Of a stretch of DNA of 64,000 bases, positions 34,794 through 44,707 are shown piece after piece. Each line of letters starts with the position of its first letter. Positions within the stretch are counted from its first letter, which is position 1. The stretch is from Clostridium novyi NT (GTDB lineage: Bacteria > Bacillota > Clostridia > Clostridiales > Clostridiaceae): assembly GCF_000014125.1 (NCBI RefSeq), contig NC_008593.1:930001-994000 (forward strand), written 5' to 3'. A program made the position numbers and the translations under genes. Under the pieces are notes generated by a model, which worked only from the letters and a program-made list of their open reading frames with translations, was not told where the DNA came from and did not search any database.

Positions 34794-34991
34794 ATGCCTA
34801 AAATGAAAACTCATAGAGGTGCAGCAAAAAGATTTAAGAAAACTGGAAGTGGAAAACTTAAGAGAGCTAAAGCTTTTAAGAGCCACATATTAACAAAGAA
34901 ATCATCAAAAACTAAGAGAAATCTTAGAAAGAGCGGTCTTGTATCAGAAGCTCAAGAAAAAGTAATGAAGAAATTATTACCATATCTATAA
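34794..34991 (+). CDS. rpmI: 50S ribosomal protein L35
   Basis: A 65-residue basic protein: [28 protein letters not shown] region and C-terminal [11 protein letters not shown] choose ATG 34794 because AGGAGGA (34781-34787) is correctly spaced; an upstream in-frame ATG (34776) precedes the site and does not belong to the family. Between infC (18 bases) and rplT (29 bases) in the standard order. Confidence 0.97.
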   Translation: MPKMKTHRGAAKRFKKTGSGKLKRAKAFKSHILTKKSSKTKRNLRKSGLVSEAQEKVMKKLLPYL

Positions 34992-35020
34992 GATAGTTCG
35001 TACAGAAGGAGGTTTGTTTA

Positions 35021-35380
35021 ATGGCAAGAGTAAAAAGAGCTATGCACGCTCGTAAAAAACATAAAAAGATATTAAAACTTGCAAAAGGTTACTATGGAAG
35101 AAGAAGTAGAACTTTCAAGAATGCTAATGAAACAGTATTAAGAGCAATGAATTTTGCTTATGTAGGTAGAAAATTAAAGAAGAGAGATTTCAGAAGACTT
35201 TGGATTGCTAGAATAAACGCAGCAGCAAGAATGAATGGTTTATCTTATTCAAAATTCATGAATGGAATCAAACTAGCTGGAATTAACATGAACAGAAAAA
35301 TGCTTTCAGAAATCGCTATAAATGATGAAAAAGCATTTGCTGATTTAGTAGAAGTAGCTAAAAAGCAATTAAACGCTTAG
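35021..35380 (+). CDS. rplT: 50S ribosomal protein L20
   Basis: A 119-residue rRNA-binding protein needed early in 50S assembly. It starts [27 protein letters not shown] and contains [22 protein letters not shown], both diagnostic. It also acts as feedback repressor through the leader upstream of infC in related bacteria. AGAAGGAGG precedes ATG. Last gene of the operon, followed by a terminator. Confidence 0.98.
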   Translation: MARVKRAMHARKKHKKILKLAKGYYGRRSRTFKNANETVLRAMNFAYVGRKLKKRDFRRLWIARINAAARMNGLSYSKFMNGIKLAGINMNRKMLSEIAINDEKAFADLVEVAKKQLNA

Positions 35381-35384
35381 TATT

Positions 35385-35418
35385 AAAATGCGGCCTTTGA
35401 GCTGCATTTTATTTTTAT
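35385..35418 (+). terminator. terminator of infC-rpmI-rplT
   Basis: AAAATGCGGC (35385-35394), loop CTTTGA, GCTGCATTTT (35401-35410), then ATTTTTATTTT. Confidence 0.85.
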
Positions 35419-35479
35419 TTTGACAAAAATACTTTAAATGATATAATTCTTAATAAATGTATATTTAGGGGTGACAAAG

Positions 35480-36814
35480 TTGAAAAAAGGATATAAAAGA
35501 AGGTTTACTCCTGTTCAAACATTAGCACTGGGATTTTTTATACTTATTATGATTGGATCTATGTTATTGATGTTACCTATCGCATCTAAAAATGGGAGTA
35601 GTACTCCTTTTATTGATGCATTCTTTACCTCAACTTCCGCAGTTTGTATAACAGGACTTACAACGGTTAATACTGCTGCACATTGGAATTATTTCGGTAC
35701 CACTGTTATAATAGCTCTTATTCAAATAGGTGGACTTGGATTTATGTCCTTTGCGACTTTATTTGCATTAATACTTGGAAAAAGGATTACATTAAAAGAG
35801 AGACTGATAATGCAAGAGGCAATGAACTCTTTTTCTCTTCAAGGGCTCGTAAAATTAGCTAAATACATACTTATTTTTACTTTTTCTGTTGAGGGTATAG
35901 GTGCACTATTTTTGTCTACTAAATTTATTCCAAAATACGGTTTATTAAAGGGTATTTATTTTAGTTTATTCCACTCTATTTCTGCCTTTTGTAATGCTGG
36001 ATTTGACCTTACAGGAGATAGTTTAGTACCTTATTATAACAATACAGTAGTAATACTTACTATATCATTTTTAATAATTATAAGTGGACTTGGTTTTTCA
36101 GTTTGGGCTGAAATATATAATTATAAGGGTGTAGGAAACTTTTCTACTCATTCTAAAGTAGCAATTGCTATGACTTTATTTTTAGTTATATCTGGTTGGG
36201 CATTAATGTACTTATTTGAAATGAGAAATCCCGAAACAATTCAGTACATGTCTTTTAAAGGAAAGATATTGTCTTCATTTTTTGCATCTGTATCTCCTAG
36301 AACCGCTGGGTTTTATTCGGTGAATTTACCTAATATGACGCTAGCTGGAAAGGTGCTTACTATAATACTTATGTTTATAGGAGGTTGCCCTGGAGGAACA
36401 GCTGGAGGAGTAAAAACAACAACTATTGGTATTTTAATGATGACAATTGTATGTGTAATTAAAAATAGAGAAGATACTGAAATATTTGAGAGAACTATAG
36501 GAAAGAACCTAGTATATAAAAGTTTTGTAATTGCTACACTAGCTATGGGAGTTGTAATTATAGATACTGTTATATTATCTTTTACGGAAACAGGAGCATC
36601 TTTAGAATATATTTTATATGAAATAACTTCTGCATTCGGAACCGTAGGATTGACTTTAGGACTTACACCACAACTTAGTGTTATTGGGAAATTTATTATA
36701 TGTGCAACTATGTATATAGGAAGAATAGGACCTCTTACTTTGATTATGGCGTTATCTAGTAAAAAGGATAAAAATTTAATAAAATATCCAGATGGTAAAA
36801 TATTAGTTGGATAG
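35480..36814 (+). CDS. ktrB: KtrB/TrkH-family K+ (or Na+-coupled K+) uptake channel subunit
   Basis: A 444-residue membrane protein with four M1-P-M2 repeats. Selectivity-filter-like segments are CITGLTTV, AFCNAGFDL, SPRTAGFYS and GTVGLTLG, each with the conserved Gly. I place the start at TTG 35480: AGGGGTG (35467-35473) fits it and overlaps the upstream GTG. The N-terminus MKKGYKRRFTPVQTLALGF fits KtrB. It pairs with KtrA immediately downstream to form a K+ uptake system driven by Na+ or H+, gated by nucleotides. Confidence 0.93.
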   Translation: MKKGYKRRFTPVQTLALGFFILIMIGSMLLMLPIASKNGSSTPFIDAFFTSTSAVCITGLTTVNTAAHWNYFGTTVIIALIQIGGLGFMSFATLFALILGKRITLKERLIMQEAMNSFSLQGLVKLAKYILIFTFSVEGIGALFLSTKFIPKYGLLKGIYFSLFHSISAFCNAGFDLTGDSLVPYYNNTVVILTISFLIIISGLGFSVWAEIYNYKGVGNFSTHSKVAIAMTLFLVISGWALMYLFEMRNPETIQYMSFKGKILSSFFASVSPRTAGFYSVNLPNMTLAGKVLTIILMFIGGCPGGTAGGVKTTTIGILMMTIVCVIKNREDTEIFERTIGKNLVYKSFVIATLAMGVVIIDTVILSFTETGASLEYILYEITSAFGTVGLTLGLTPQLSVIGKFIICATMYIGRIGPLTLIMALSSKKDKNLIKYPDGKILVG

Positions 36815-36826
36815 AGGGTGAATATA

Positions 36827-37489
36827 TTGAAAAAGAGACAGTTTGTTGTAATTGGTTTAGGAAGATTTGGAAGTTCTATTGCAAAAACATTATATTCATT
36901 AGGAAATGATGTTTTAGCAATTGATTTAAATGAGGAAACAGTGCAAAACATAGCAGATAGTGTAACTCACGCTGTTCAAGCTGATTCCACAGATGAAAAT
37001 AGTCTTAGAACACTTGGAATAAGTAATTTTGATGTGGGAGTTGTTACAATTGGATCAAATGTTCAAGGTAGCATAATGACAGCACTTTTAACAAAAGAAC
37101 TTGGCGTAAAGTGTATAATTGCTAAAGCTCATAATGAATTACATGCAAAAGTTTTAAAGAAAATAGGTGTTGATAGAGTTATTTTCCCAGAAAGAGATAT
37201 GGGAGTTAGGGTTGCTCACAACTTAGTTTCTTCAAATATATTAGATTATATAGAATTATCTCAAGATTATAGTATAGCTGAAATATCTAGTCCTAAAGAG
37301 TGGCATGGAAAAACTCTTAAGGAATTAGATATGAGATCACAATACGGTATAAACGTTATGGCATTAAAGAGAAATAATGAAGTCAATATTTCACCTTCAG
37401 CAGATGACATAATAAGAACTGGAGATATTATTGTTGCCATAGGAGGAATAGAGGAACTTAATAGACTTGAGAATAAAATAAAAAAGTAG
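36827..37489 (+). CDS. ktrA: KtrA/TrkA-family regulatory (RCK) subunit
   Basis: A 220-residue cytoplasmic ring subunit. N-terminal RCK domain with QFVVIGLGRFGSSIAKTL (NAD/ATP motif GxGxxG) and acidic end of the second strand in LAIDLNEE; the C-terminal RCK_C domain (about 135-220) begins near YIELSQDYSIAEI. The RCK_C domain binds c-di-AMP in Bacillus and Staphylococcus homologues. I choose TTG 36827 because GAGGGTG lies before it and overlaps the upstream GTG. It is co-transcribed with ktrB, and the TrmH-type gene begins 10 bases after it. Confidence 0.93.
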   Translation: MKKRQFVVIGLGRFGSSIAKTLYSLGNDVLAIDLNEETVQNIADSVTHAVQADSTDENSLRTLGISNFDVGVVTIGSNVQGSIMTALLTKELGVKCIIAKAHNELHAKVLKKIGVDRVIFPERDMGVRVAHNLVSSNILDYIELSQDYSIAEISSPKEWHGKTLKELDMRSQYGINVMALKRNNEVNISPSADDIIRTGDIIVAIGGIEELNRLENKIKK

Positions 37490-37499
37490 GAGTACTCTT

Positions 37500-38288
37500 A
37501 TGAATTTAATTGAAAGTAAGGACAATACATTAATTAAATATGTGAGAAAATTACGCAAAAAAAAGTATAGAGTACAAGAAGAAAAATTTCTTGTAGAAGG
37601 TTTTAGATTTGTAGAAGAAGCATTAAAATCTACTTTTCAAGTTTCGCATATGTTAATAGCAGAGAGTGCTATTGAAAAATGCAATTCATTTAATATACTT
37701 AATTCGGTAGATGAAAATACTAAAGTTTCTTTAGTAAAAGATGAAATATTAAAAGAATTATGTGAAACTAACAATCCTCAAGGAATTATAGCTGTAGTTG
37801 ATAATAAAAAAATTAGCATAGAAGATAAAAATGGGTTTTATATTTTAATTGATAAAGTGCAAGATCCAGGTAACATGGGTACTATAATTAGAAGTGCAAA
37901 TGCAAGTGGGGCACTGGGGGTTATAGTGACTAAGGGTACTGTGGATATATATAATGATAAAACTCTAAGATCTACCATGGGTTCTATTTTCAAAATTCCT
38001 ATTATAGAAGATAATGATTTTGAAGTTATAAATGATCTTAAATTAAAGGGATTTAAACTTATAGTAAGCTCCCTTGATACAGAAAATAATTTTTTTGATA
38101 TCGATTTAACTAAAAAAGTTATAATATGTGTAGGTAATGAAGGAAATGGAGTAAGTGATGAAGTATATAATTTAGGCGATGAGAGGGTTAAAATACCTAT
38201 GCCTGGTGATGCGGAATCATTAAATGTTGGAGTTGCAGCTAGTATAATGATGTATGAGGTAGTTAGACAAAATCATAATAATCAATAA
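37500..38288 (+). CDS. TrmH/SpoU-family RNA 2'-O-methyltransferase
   Basis: A 262-residue SPOUT methyltransferase. The N-terminal RNA-binding part holds SKDNTLIKYVRKLRKKKYR and VEGFRFVEEAL. The C-terminal knotted domain has motifs LIDKVQDPGNMGTIIRSA (1), CVGNEGNGVSDEV (2) and IPMPGDAESLNVGVAASIM (3), which bind SAM. It probably modifies 23S rRNA, as RlmB-like or YsgA-like enzymes do, but the exact base is not assigned. ysgA homologues often precede pheS, as here. Confidence 0.9.
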   Translation: MNLIESKDNTLIKYVRKLRKKKYRVQEEKFLVEGFRFVEEALKSTFQVSHMLIAESAIEKCNSFNILNSVDENTKVSLVKDEILKELCETNNPQGIIAVVDNKKISIEDKNGFYILIDKVQDPGNMGTIIRSANASGALGVIVTKGTVDIYNDKTLRSTMGSIFKIPIIEDNDFEVINDLKLKGFKLIVSSLDTENNFFDIDLTKKVIICVGNEGNGVSDEVYNLGDERVKIPMPGDAESLNVGVAASIMMYEVVRQNHNNQ

Positions 38289-38301
38289 ATAAAAAAATTA
38301 T

Positions 38302-38330
38302 TTGATATTTTAGATTATTATGGTTATAAT
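38302..38330 (+). promoter_or_regulatory. promoter of pheST
   Basis: TTGATA (38302-38307), 17-base spacer, TATAAT (38325-38330), upstream of the T-box. Confidence 0.8.
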
Positions 38331-38336
38331 AATATT

Positions 38337-38606
38337 TAAGTTTTGTTATATAAAACACTATATTTTAAACTATGATAGAGAGAGTAGATATAGAAATTTT
38401 TAAAGGGAGAAAAAGTCATAGACTGAGAGCTTTTTCAAAAGGAATATATTGAAGTTCACTCTGGAGTTCTAAGTGTGAAATTAAAGTAGCATTTAGCGGC
38501 ATATGTCGATAAAATCTCAAGAGAATTGAAAATTGATATTTTCAATTAATAAGGGTGGTAACGCGGAATAACTTCGTCCCTAGTTTTGGGGAGGGAGTTT
38601 TTTTAT
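38337..38606 (+). promoter_or_regulatory. T-box riboswitch, phenylalanine-specific, pheST leader
   Basis: Core AAGGGTGGTAACGCGG (38551-38566) followed by a terminator-type stem (ACTTCGTCCCT ... GGGGAGGGAGT) and a T7 run. The specifier region reads ATTGAAG-TTC-ACTCTGGAGTT, giving TTC (Phe) at 38455-38457. Uncharged tRNA-Phe should induce pheST. A tRNA-Phe (GAA) gene lies 10 kb upstream. Confidence 0.93.
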
Positions 38607-38636
38607 GTGTTCAAATAAATGGAAAGGAGTATTAAA

Positions 38637-39656
38637 ATGAAAGAAAAATTACAACAGATCAAAAATACTGCTTTAGAAGAATTAAACAAAATCTCAAACA
38701 AAGCAGAACTTGAAAACATTAGAGTTAAATATTTAGGTAAAAAAGGTGAACTTACTCAAATATTAAGAGGAATGGGTAAATTATCATCACAAGAAAGACC
38801 AGTTATAGGAAAACTTGCAAATGAGGTTAGAGGAAGCATAGAAGAACTTATAGAAAAAGCTGTAACTGAAATAAAGCTTAAAGAAAAAGAAGCTAAATTA
38901 AAAAATGAAGTAATAGATATTTCAATGCCAGGAAGAAAACAAACTGTAGGAAGAAAAAATCCACTTCAACTTACTTTAGATAGCATAATGGATATATTTA
39001 TATCAATGGGATTCTCTATAGAAGAAGGACCAGAAGTAGAAAAAGATTACTACAACTTTGAAGCACTTAATATACCTAAGAACCATCCAGCTAGAGGAGA
39101 ACAAGATACTTTTTACATAAATGATGATGTAGTATTAAGAACACAAACTTCTCCAATACAAGTAAGAACAATGGAAAATCAAAAACCACCTATAAAGATG
39201 ATAGCACCAGGAAAAGTTTATCGTTCAGATTCTGTAGATGCTACTCACTCACCAATATTCTATCAAATAGAAGGACTTGTAATTGATAAAGGAATAACTT
39301 TTGCAGACCTTAAAGGAACACTAGAATTATTTACAAAGAAAATGTTTGGTGAAAAAATGCAAACTAAATTTAGACCTCACCACTTCCCATTCACAGAACC
39401 ATCTGCTGAAATGGATGCAACATGTTTCGTCTGCGGAGGAAAAGGATGTAATGTATGTAAAAACAGTGGATGGATTGAACTTTTAGGATGTGGAATGGTT
39501 CACCCTGACGTTTTAAGAAATTGTGGAATCGATCCAGAAGTATATAGTGGGTTTGCCTTTGGATTTGGACTTGACAGAATGGTAATGCAAAAATACGAAT
39601 TAGATGATATAAGATTATTATACGAAAGTGATATGAGATTTTTAAATCAATTCTAG
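38637..39656 (+). CDS. pheS: phenylalanyl-tRNA synthetase alpha subunit
   Basis: A 339-residue catalytic subunit. An N-terminal coiled coil (about 1-85) is followed by motif 2 ([22 protein letters not shown]) and motif 3 ([16 protein letters not shown]). A Cys set [17 protein letters not shown] replaces part of a loop and may bind zinc, as in other Firmicutes. I choose ATG 38637 after AAAGGAG (38622-38628). It pairs with pheT 29 bases downstream to form the alpha2beta2 enzyme. Confidence 0.97.
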   Translation: MKEKLQQIKNTALEELNKISNKAELENIRVKYLGKKGELTQILRGMGKLSSQERPVIGKLANEVRGSIEELIEKAVTEIKLKEKEAKLKNEVIDISMPGRKQTVGRKNPLQLTLDSIMDIFISMGFSIEEGPEVEKDYYNFEALNIPKNHPARGEQDTFYINDDVVLRTQTSPIQVRTMENQKPPIKMIAPGKVYRSDSVDATHSPIFYQIEGLVIDKGITFADLKGTLELFTKKMFGEKMQTKFRPHHFPFTEPSAEMDATCFVCGGKGCNVCKNSGWIELLGCGMVHPDVLRNCGIDPEVYSGFAFGFGLDRMVMQKYELDDIRLLYESDMRFLNQF

Positions 39657-39685
39657 AAGAAATAATACATAAGGAGGAAATTTAA

Positions 39686-42061
39686 ATGTTAGTACCAGTA
39701 AATTGGTTAAAAGATTATGTTGACATAAATATATCACCTCAAGAATTAGGAGATGCCCTAACTCTTTCAGGATCAAAAGTTGAAGAAGTTATAGTAACAG
39801 GTGATGTAATAAACAAAGTAGTAACAGGAAAAATAATAAAAATAGAAAAACACCCAGATGCAGAAAAGCTATCTATATGTCAAGTAGATGTTAATGCAGA
39901 AGAACCTATTCAAATAGTAACAGCAGCTACAAATATGAAAGAACAAGATGTAGTACCAGTAGCATTACATGGTTCAACTTTAGCTGATGGAACTAAAATA
40001 AAGAAAGGTAAACTAAGAGGGGTACCTTCTAATGGAATGTTCTGTTCAGAAGAAGAACTTGGAATAGCAGGAGATGAACCTGTTGTAGGACTTATGATTC
40101 TACCAGAAAACACTCCACTAGGAAAAGAAATGAAAGAAGTTATAGATCTTGAAAAAGCATCTATAGACTTTGAAATAACATCTAATAGACCAGATTGTTT
40201 AAGCATAATTGGTATTGCAAGAGAAGTTGCTGCAACACTTGGAACTTCTTATAGAAAACCTATCACAGAATACAAAGTACAAAATAGCGAAAACATAAAC
40301 AATACTTTAAAAGTAGAAGTTAAAGATAATCTTTGCAGAAGATATATGGCAAGAGGAATTAAAAACGTAAAAATAGCTCCATCACCTTCTTGGATGCAAG
40401 AAAGATTATTAGAAGCTGGTGTAAGACCAATAAACAATATAGTTGATATAACAAACTTTGTTATGATAGAGCTTGGTCAACCAATGCACGCATTTGATAG
40501 AAGAGAAATAACTTCTAATACTATAGTTGTTGAAAGAGCTAAAAATGGAGAAAAATTCATAACTTTAGATGAAGAAGAAAGAGAATTAAATGAAGAAATA
40601 TTAAACATCAAAGATGGAGATAGAACAATAGCACTTGCTGGTATAATGGGCGGATTAAACTCAGAAGTTAAAGAAGATACAACTGAAGTAGTTTTTGAAT
40701 GTGCAAACTTTGATGGAACTAACATAAGAGTTTCTTCTAAAAAATTAAATTTAAGAACTGAAGCTTCAGGAAAATTTGAAAAAGATTTAGATCCAAATGC
40801 AGTAGAAGAAGCTATGAATAGAGCTTGTCATTTAATAGAAGAACTAGGTGCTGGAGAAATTATGGAAGGTACCATAGATGTTTACAATGAAAAAAAAGAA
40901 ACTCACACTGTAACTGTTGATTCAAACTGGATAAATAGATTTTTAGGTACTGATATTTCAAAAGAACAAATGAAAGAGTACCTAGATAGATTAGAACTTT
41001 CAACTGAAATAAGTGGAGATGAACTTGTTATAACTGTTCCTACATTTAGATGTGATATAAACATAAGAGAAGATGTAGCAGAAGAAATAGCAAGAATATA
41101 TGGATACAATAATGTAGAAACTACAATTCCAAGTGTAGAAACATTAAGAGGCGGAAAGAGCACAAAACAATTACTACAAGATAAAATTGTAGACACATTA
41201 ATAGCAAGTGGTCTTAACCAATCTATAGCTTATTCATTTGTAAGTCCTAAAGTATTTGACAAAATTTTAGTTCCTGAAGATAGTGAACTTAGAAAAGTTG
41301 TTACTATAAGAAATCCTCTTGGAGAAGATTATAGCATAATGAGAACAACATCAATTCCTTCTATGATGGAATCACTAAGCAGAAACTATTCAAGAAACAA
41401 TGATGAAGTGAGATTATTTGAAATTGGAAAAGTTTATATACCAAATGAAGATGAAACTGAACTTCCAGAAGAAAGAAATATAATCTCATTAGGAATGTAC
41501 GGAAATGTAGATTACTTAGATATAAAAGGTGTAGTTGAAAACATAATAGATGCACTTGGAGTAGAAAAAGTAAAATTCCAAAGAGAAAGCGAAAATCCAA
41601 GCTTCCATCCAGGAAAAACAGCAGCACTTTACATTAAGAAAGAATTTGTTGGTGTAGTTGGAGAAATTCATCCAGATGTTGCAGAAAACTATGAAGTAGA
41701 TGAAAGATGTTACGTTGCAGAACTTAATATGGATGTATTATTAAAACATGCTAAGGTACAAAAGAAATATACTCCATTACCAAAATTCCCAGCTGTTACA
41801 AGAGATTTAGCTGTTTTAGTTGATAGAGACATACTTGTACAAGAAATACAAGATGTAATTCAAAATCAAGGTGGCAAACTTTTAGAAAGTGCTAAATTAT
41901 TTGATGTATATGAAGGAAAACAAATACCAGATAATAAGAAGAGCATTGCGTATTCATTAGTTTATAGAGGAGATAGAACTCTAACAGACAAAGATGTAAA
42001 TAAAGTTCATGATAAGATAGTAAAAGCTTTAGAAAACAAGCTAGGAGCAGAGCTTAGATAA
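39686..42061 (+). CDS. pheT: phenylalanyl-tRNA synthetase beta subunit
   Basis: A 791-residue subunit that binds tRNA and edits mischarged Tyr-tRNA-Phe. The tRNA-binding (EMAP-like) domain covers about 40-150; B3/B4 editing domain about 210-370 includes HAFDRREI; B5 about 400-470; core-like domain about 480-680; the C-terminal FDX-ACB domain (about 695-791) has [12 protein letters not shown] and [15 protein letters not shown]. Normal length. AAGGAGG precedes ATG. Confidence 0.97.
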   Translation: MLVPVNWLKDYVDINISPQELGDALTLSGSKVEEVIVTGDVINKVVTGKIIKIEKHPDAEKLSICQVDVNAEEPIQIVTAATNMKEQDVVPVALHGSTLADGTKIKKGKLRGVPSNGMFCSEEELGIAGDEPVVGLMILPENTPLGKEMKEVIDLEKASIDFEITSNRPDCLSIIGIAREVAATLGTSYRKPITEYKVQNSENINNTLKVEVKDNLCRRYMARGIKNVKIAPSPSWMQERLLEAGVRPINNIVDITNFVMIELGQPMHAFDRREITSNTIVVERAKNGEKFITLDEEERELNEEILNIKDGDRTIALAGIMGGLNSEVKEDTTEVVFECANFDGTNIRVSSKKLNLRTEASGKFEKDLDPNAVEEAMNRACHLIEELGAGEIMEGTIDVYNEKKETHTVTVDSNWINRFLGTDISKEQMKEYLDRLELSTEISGDELVITVPTFRCDINIREDVAEEIARIYGYNNVETTIPSVETLRGGKSTKQLLQDKIVDTLIASGLNQSIAYSFVSPKVFDKILVPEDSELRKVVTIRNPLGEDYSIMRTTSIPSMMESLSRNYSRNNDEVRLFEIGKVYIPNEDETELPEERNIISLGMYGNVDYLDIKGVVENIIDALGVEKVKFQRESENPSFHPGKTAALYIKKEFVGVVGEIHPDVAENYEVDERCYVAELNMDVLLKHAKVQKKYTPLPKFPAVTRDLAVLVDRDILVQEIQDVIQNQGGKLLESAKLFDVYEGKQIPDNKKSIAYSLVYRGDRTLTDKDVNKVHDKIVKALENKLGAELR

Positions 42062-42138
42062 ATTCATATTTCATATATTTAAAAAATGTGTTAAAATGTA
42101 AATAAATAGTTTTTCAATTTATCTAAGAGGGTGTTCAA

Positions 42139-42732
42139 ATGAATATAGTAACTGTTAAAATAAATGGTTCCGAATACAATCTAAAAGGTGAAGAAAGAGA
42201 AGAATATCTACACAAAGTTGCAAGTCATGTAGATAAAAAGATAATTGAAGTATTGTCTAAAAATAAAAGACTTAGTATATCAGATGCCTCTGTTTTAGCA
42301 GCTATAAATATAGTTGATGAAAAATTTAAAGTAGATGAGTACTGTGCTGAATTAATGAAGCAAGTTGAAGAAGTGAAAAAATCAGAAAAAGCATTCCAAA
42401 CTCAAATTGAAGATCTAAAAAAACATATAAAAAATTTAGAGGAATACAATAATGAACTTCAAAATAAATTAGAAGGAACAAAGAGTGGGGAATACATAAC
42501 AGAGATAGAAAATGAAAACAAGGCGTTAAAAGACGAAATAGAAATTTTAAAAGAAACAGCAAAAAAACATTTAAAAGACAATAATTCTTTAAAATCGGAG
42601 AACAAGGAACTTAAATTCCAAAATCAGTCTTCGAAGTATAAGATAATGGATTTACAAAACAGACTTATTGAAAATCAAATAGATCTTGTTAAAATAAAGA
42701 AAAAAGAGAATCCATTACTAAATGTAAAATAA
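42139..42732 (+). CDS. zapA: cell division protein ZapA with extended coiled coil
   Basis: A 197-residue protein. Residues 1-85 match the ZapA fold (VTVKINGSEYNLKGEEREEYLHKVASHVDKKI, SDASVLAAINIVDEKF). The rest is a long Lys/Glu-rich coiled coil (about 70-180), longer than the roughly 85-100 residues of canonical ZapA; such extensions occur in clostridia. ZapA bundles FtsZ filaments at the division site. It has its own AAGAGGG site, 77 bases after pheT, where zapA is commonly located. Confidence 0.88.
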   Translation: MNIVTVKINGSEYNLKGEEREEYLHKVASHVDKKIIEVLSKNKRLSISDASVLAAINIVDEKFKVDEYCAELMKQVEEVKKSEKAFQTQIEDLKKHIKNLEEYNNELQNKLEGTKSGEYITEIENENKALKDEIEILKETAKKHLKDNNSLKSENKELKFQNQSSKYKIMDLQNRLIENQIDLVKIKKKENPLLNVK

Positions 42733-42760
42733 TTTTTTATGTAAAAACGAAATTTTATTT

Positions 42761-42816
42761 AAAAGATGTAAGCTGATTTGTGTAAAAACAAATTCAGCCT
42801 ACATCTTTTATTTTTC
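42761..42816. terminator. terminator after zapA, overlapping the end of the coiled-coil gene
   Basis: AAAAGATGTAAGCTGATTTG (42761-42780) pairs with CAAATTCAGCCTACATCTTTT (about 42789-42809), followed by ATTTTTCC. The minus strand also ends in a T-rich tail. The stem slightly overlaps the stop of the minus-strand gene. Confidence 0.85.
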
Positions 42817-43191
42817 CTTCGTTTCATTTAATTTAGTATTTAAAGAATTAACTTCATTTTGAAGAAATTTTATATCTTCTATGAGAGATAAAATTCTTTT
42901 ATCTTGAGATTTAATGTTTTCTTTTAGAAGAGTTATTTTTCGTCTTTTATTAAAATTCATGTTTTTGAGAGTAGTTACTTTTTTTTCATAATACATTAAA
43001 TTTTTTTTTAGAATTTTTATTGCATCATACAATTTTTCCTTTGAAGCTTGAAATTTTTTATAATTGTTACTTATAATCTTGAATTGATTTTCATAGTATG
43101 CACATGTAGTATTTTTTTCATCGATTATATATTTTAGTTCACTTATTAAAAATTCATTATGTTTTGAGTTATTGTCATTAATATTATTCAA
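42808..43191 (-). CDS. coiled-coil protein of unknown function (127 aa)
   Basis: Almost the whole protein is predicted helical and charged: heptad-like segments such as LKYIIDEKNTTCAYYENQ, LYDAIKILKKNLMYYEKKVTTLK and LSLIEDIKFLQNEVNSLNTKL. It contains one Cys, no signal peptide and no membrane segment. Start is TTG 43191, preceded by GGGGGGA on the minus strand at about 12 bases, somewhat far. I recognise no family. Convergent with zapA, sharing a terminator. Its reading frame is uninterrupted and codon use is ordinary. Confidence 0.6.
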   Translation of the reverse strand: MNNINDNNSKHNEFLISELKYIIDEKNTTCAYYENQFKIISNNYKKFQASKEKLYDAIKILKKNLMYYEKKVTTLKNMNFNKRRKITLLKENIKSQDKRILSLIEDIKFLQNEVNSLNTKLNETKEK

Positions 43192-43356
43192 AGATATAAA
43201 AATCCCCCCTATAAAAGATATTATTATATAGATATGAATTTATGGATAAGAATATAACAAGTATAAATAGAAACACATTTTAGTGTTAAGTTCATATAAT
43301 GGTGTTAAAGGTGATTAAAACCTGAAATTTACAATAAGATAGAGAGGGATTTATTA

Positions 43357-43962
43357 ATGAATAATTGGAAAGAAATAGCTATAGATGATATGTTTGATGA
43401 ACTAGAAGAGTTAAGTGAAAAAGGAAAAGAAGAATTAGAGATACAATCACAAGAAGCAGAGAATGAAGGAAAATGTGTAGGTCCAAGATCAGTATATGTA
43501 AATTTCTGTTGTACAACTACAATTCCAGAAGGCTTCGAGGTTGAGGAAGGTAACAATAAAGGATTTGTTGTATGGAAAAACCGCTTGAAATGTGTAAAAG
43601 TCTTTCAAAAAGTAAATGTTGCTTGCGGAAATAATACATGCGGACAAGTAGATGCCTGTGTATTAAAGATAGTTGGATGTATACCACTAATTGCAAGTGC
43701 TAAAGTTAAAGGTGATACTGGAACATTCGCTTACGCATCTTGTTGCTGTTGTTTAAATGTAGATGAATGCGTAAAATGTTGGCCTATATCATCTTGTGGT
43801 GACCCTCAGTGGGGACCTAAACCACCATGTTCACCTGAAAAGGATGTAAAGATTGAATTAAAAGATGATAAGGTTAAGGTATCAGTAAACGAATGTGATT
43901 CAAATTGTAATTGTCAAAATGTTACTATTAGTGGTACGTTAAAACTTTCATGTAAAAGATAA
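43357..43962 (+). CDS. cysteine-rich protein (201 aa, 20 Cys), possible exosporium/spore coat component
   Basis: I count 20 cysteines in 201 residues. An acidic N-terminus (about 1-40: DDMFDELEELSEKGKEELE) precedes a Cys-rich beta-like body. It includes VNFCCTTTIPEG, VACGNNTCGQVDACVLKIVGC, ASCCCCLNVDECVKCW, and a C-terminal CDSNCNCQNVTISGTLKLSCKR. No signal peptide is visible, so it is probably made in the mother cell or stays in the cytoplasm. Cys-rich proteins of this kind form disulfide-linked exosporium or coat layers in clostridial spores (CsxA is one example), but I cannot claim homology. Convergent with the Cu/Zn SOD-like gene. RBS AGAGAGGGA precedes ATG. Confidence 0.65.
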   Translation: MNNWKEIAIDDMFDELEELSEKGKEELEIQSQEAENEGKCVGPRSVYVNFCCTTTIPEGFEVEEGNNKGFVVWKNRLKCVKVFQKVNVACGNNTCGQVDACVLKIVGCIPLIASAKVKGDTGTFAYASCCCCLNVDECVKCWPISSCGDPQWGPKPPCSPEKDVKIELKDDKVKVSVNECDSNCNCQNVTISGTLKLSCKR

Positions 43963-43982
43963 GAGTCTATAAATAGTATAAA

Positions 43983-44023
43983 TATAGAGATTTTCTGTTC
44001 TACAGAAAATCTCTATATTTTTG
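43983..44023. terminator. terminator between the Cys-rich and SOD-like genes
   Basis: TATAGAGATTTTCTG (43983-43997) pairs perfectly with CAGAAAATCTCTATA (44003-44017), followed by TTTTTG. It is suited to the plus strand and possibly to the minus-strand gene at 44053. Confidence 0.9.
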
Positions 44024-44052
44024 ATTAGGAATATTAACTATGATTTATTATC

Positions 44053-44628
44053 CTAAATGGTTTTTATAATTCCACAAGCAATTCTTTTTCCTGAATTGCC
44101 AGAAGGTTGGCTTCTATAGTCATCAGGACTTTCGTGTATAATTACTGATAAGCCAATTATGTCTTTAGGTTTAAACCTATCTGTAAAAAAGCTCATTTTA
44201 CACATTCCATGATTAGAAAATAAAACCGGAAAATCTCCAGCGTGATTGCCATGGGGTTGATTATCTGGATTCCAATGGCCACTTGCGCAGGTAAAAGGAT
44301 CATTAGGATTACCAATATCACAACAACCTACAGAATGAATGTGAAAGCCGAAAGGACCTATAGGCTGAGTTGTTTTGGTTGCTGGTTTATAGTTTGGAAG
44401 ACCTTCAACGTATACAGAAACTTCAGTACCTCCTGGTACAGACACAAAAGAAACTATTCCTTTTATATTAGGATAACTTGGACCACCTTTTATATAAGAC
44501 ACAGCAATATTTATATTAGGTCTTTTTACATTAGTGTCTAAGGATGAATTTCTATAAAAATTAGTATAAGGAGTACGTGGATAAGGGTAACACGTATCAA
44601 AGTAAGGATATTCAAAGTTAAAATACAT
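44053..44628 (-). CDS. Cu/Zn superoxide dismutase-family protein, likely spore-associated
   Basis: A 191-residue protein with the Cu/Zn-SOD fold from about residue 38. Metal-ligand segments are present: GFHIHSVGCCD (two Cu His and the disulfide Cys region), GHWNPDNQPHGNHAGDFP (bridging His and Zn ligands), and VIIHESPDDYRSQPSGNSGKRIACGII (fourth Cu His, active-site Arg region and second Cys). The N-terminus is Tyr/Pro-rich (FEYPYFDTCYPYPRTPYTNFY) with no signal peptide, unlike periplasmic or secreted SODs. That and its Cys-rich neighbour suggest a spore-surface protein. GGAGG precedes ATG 44628. Confidence 0.85.
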   Translation of the reverse strand: MYFNFEYPYFDTCYPYPRTPYTNFYRNSSLDTNVKRPNINIAVSYIKGGPSYPNIKGIVSFVSVPGGTEVSVYVEGLPNYKPATKTTQPIGPFGFHIHSVGCCDIGNPNDPFTCASGHWNPDNQPHGNHAGDFPVLFSNHGMCKMSFFTDRFKPKDIIGLSVIIHESPDDYRSQPSGNSGKRIACGIIKTI

Positions 44629-44707
44629 ATAAGTACCTCCATAAAATAATTAATAGTATATAATATGATATGTTAATAAATTTTCATGTGTTAATAATAT
44701 GGTTAGG

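Noticed and set aside
36313..36951. 212-codon minus-strand frame over ktrB/ktrA
   Set aside because: It is the antisense shadow of ktrB with no ribosome site; the plus-strand gene has clear channel motifs.
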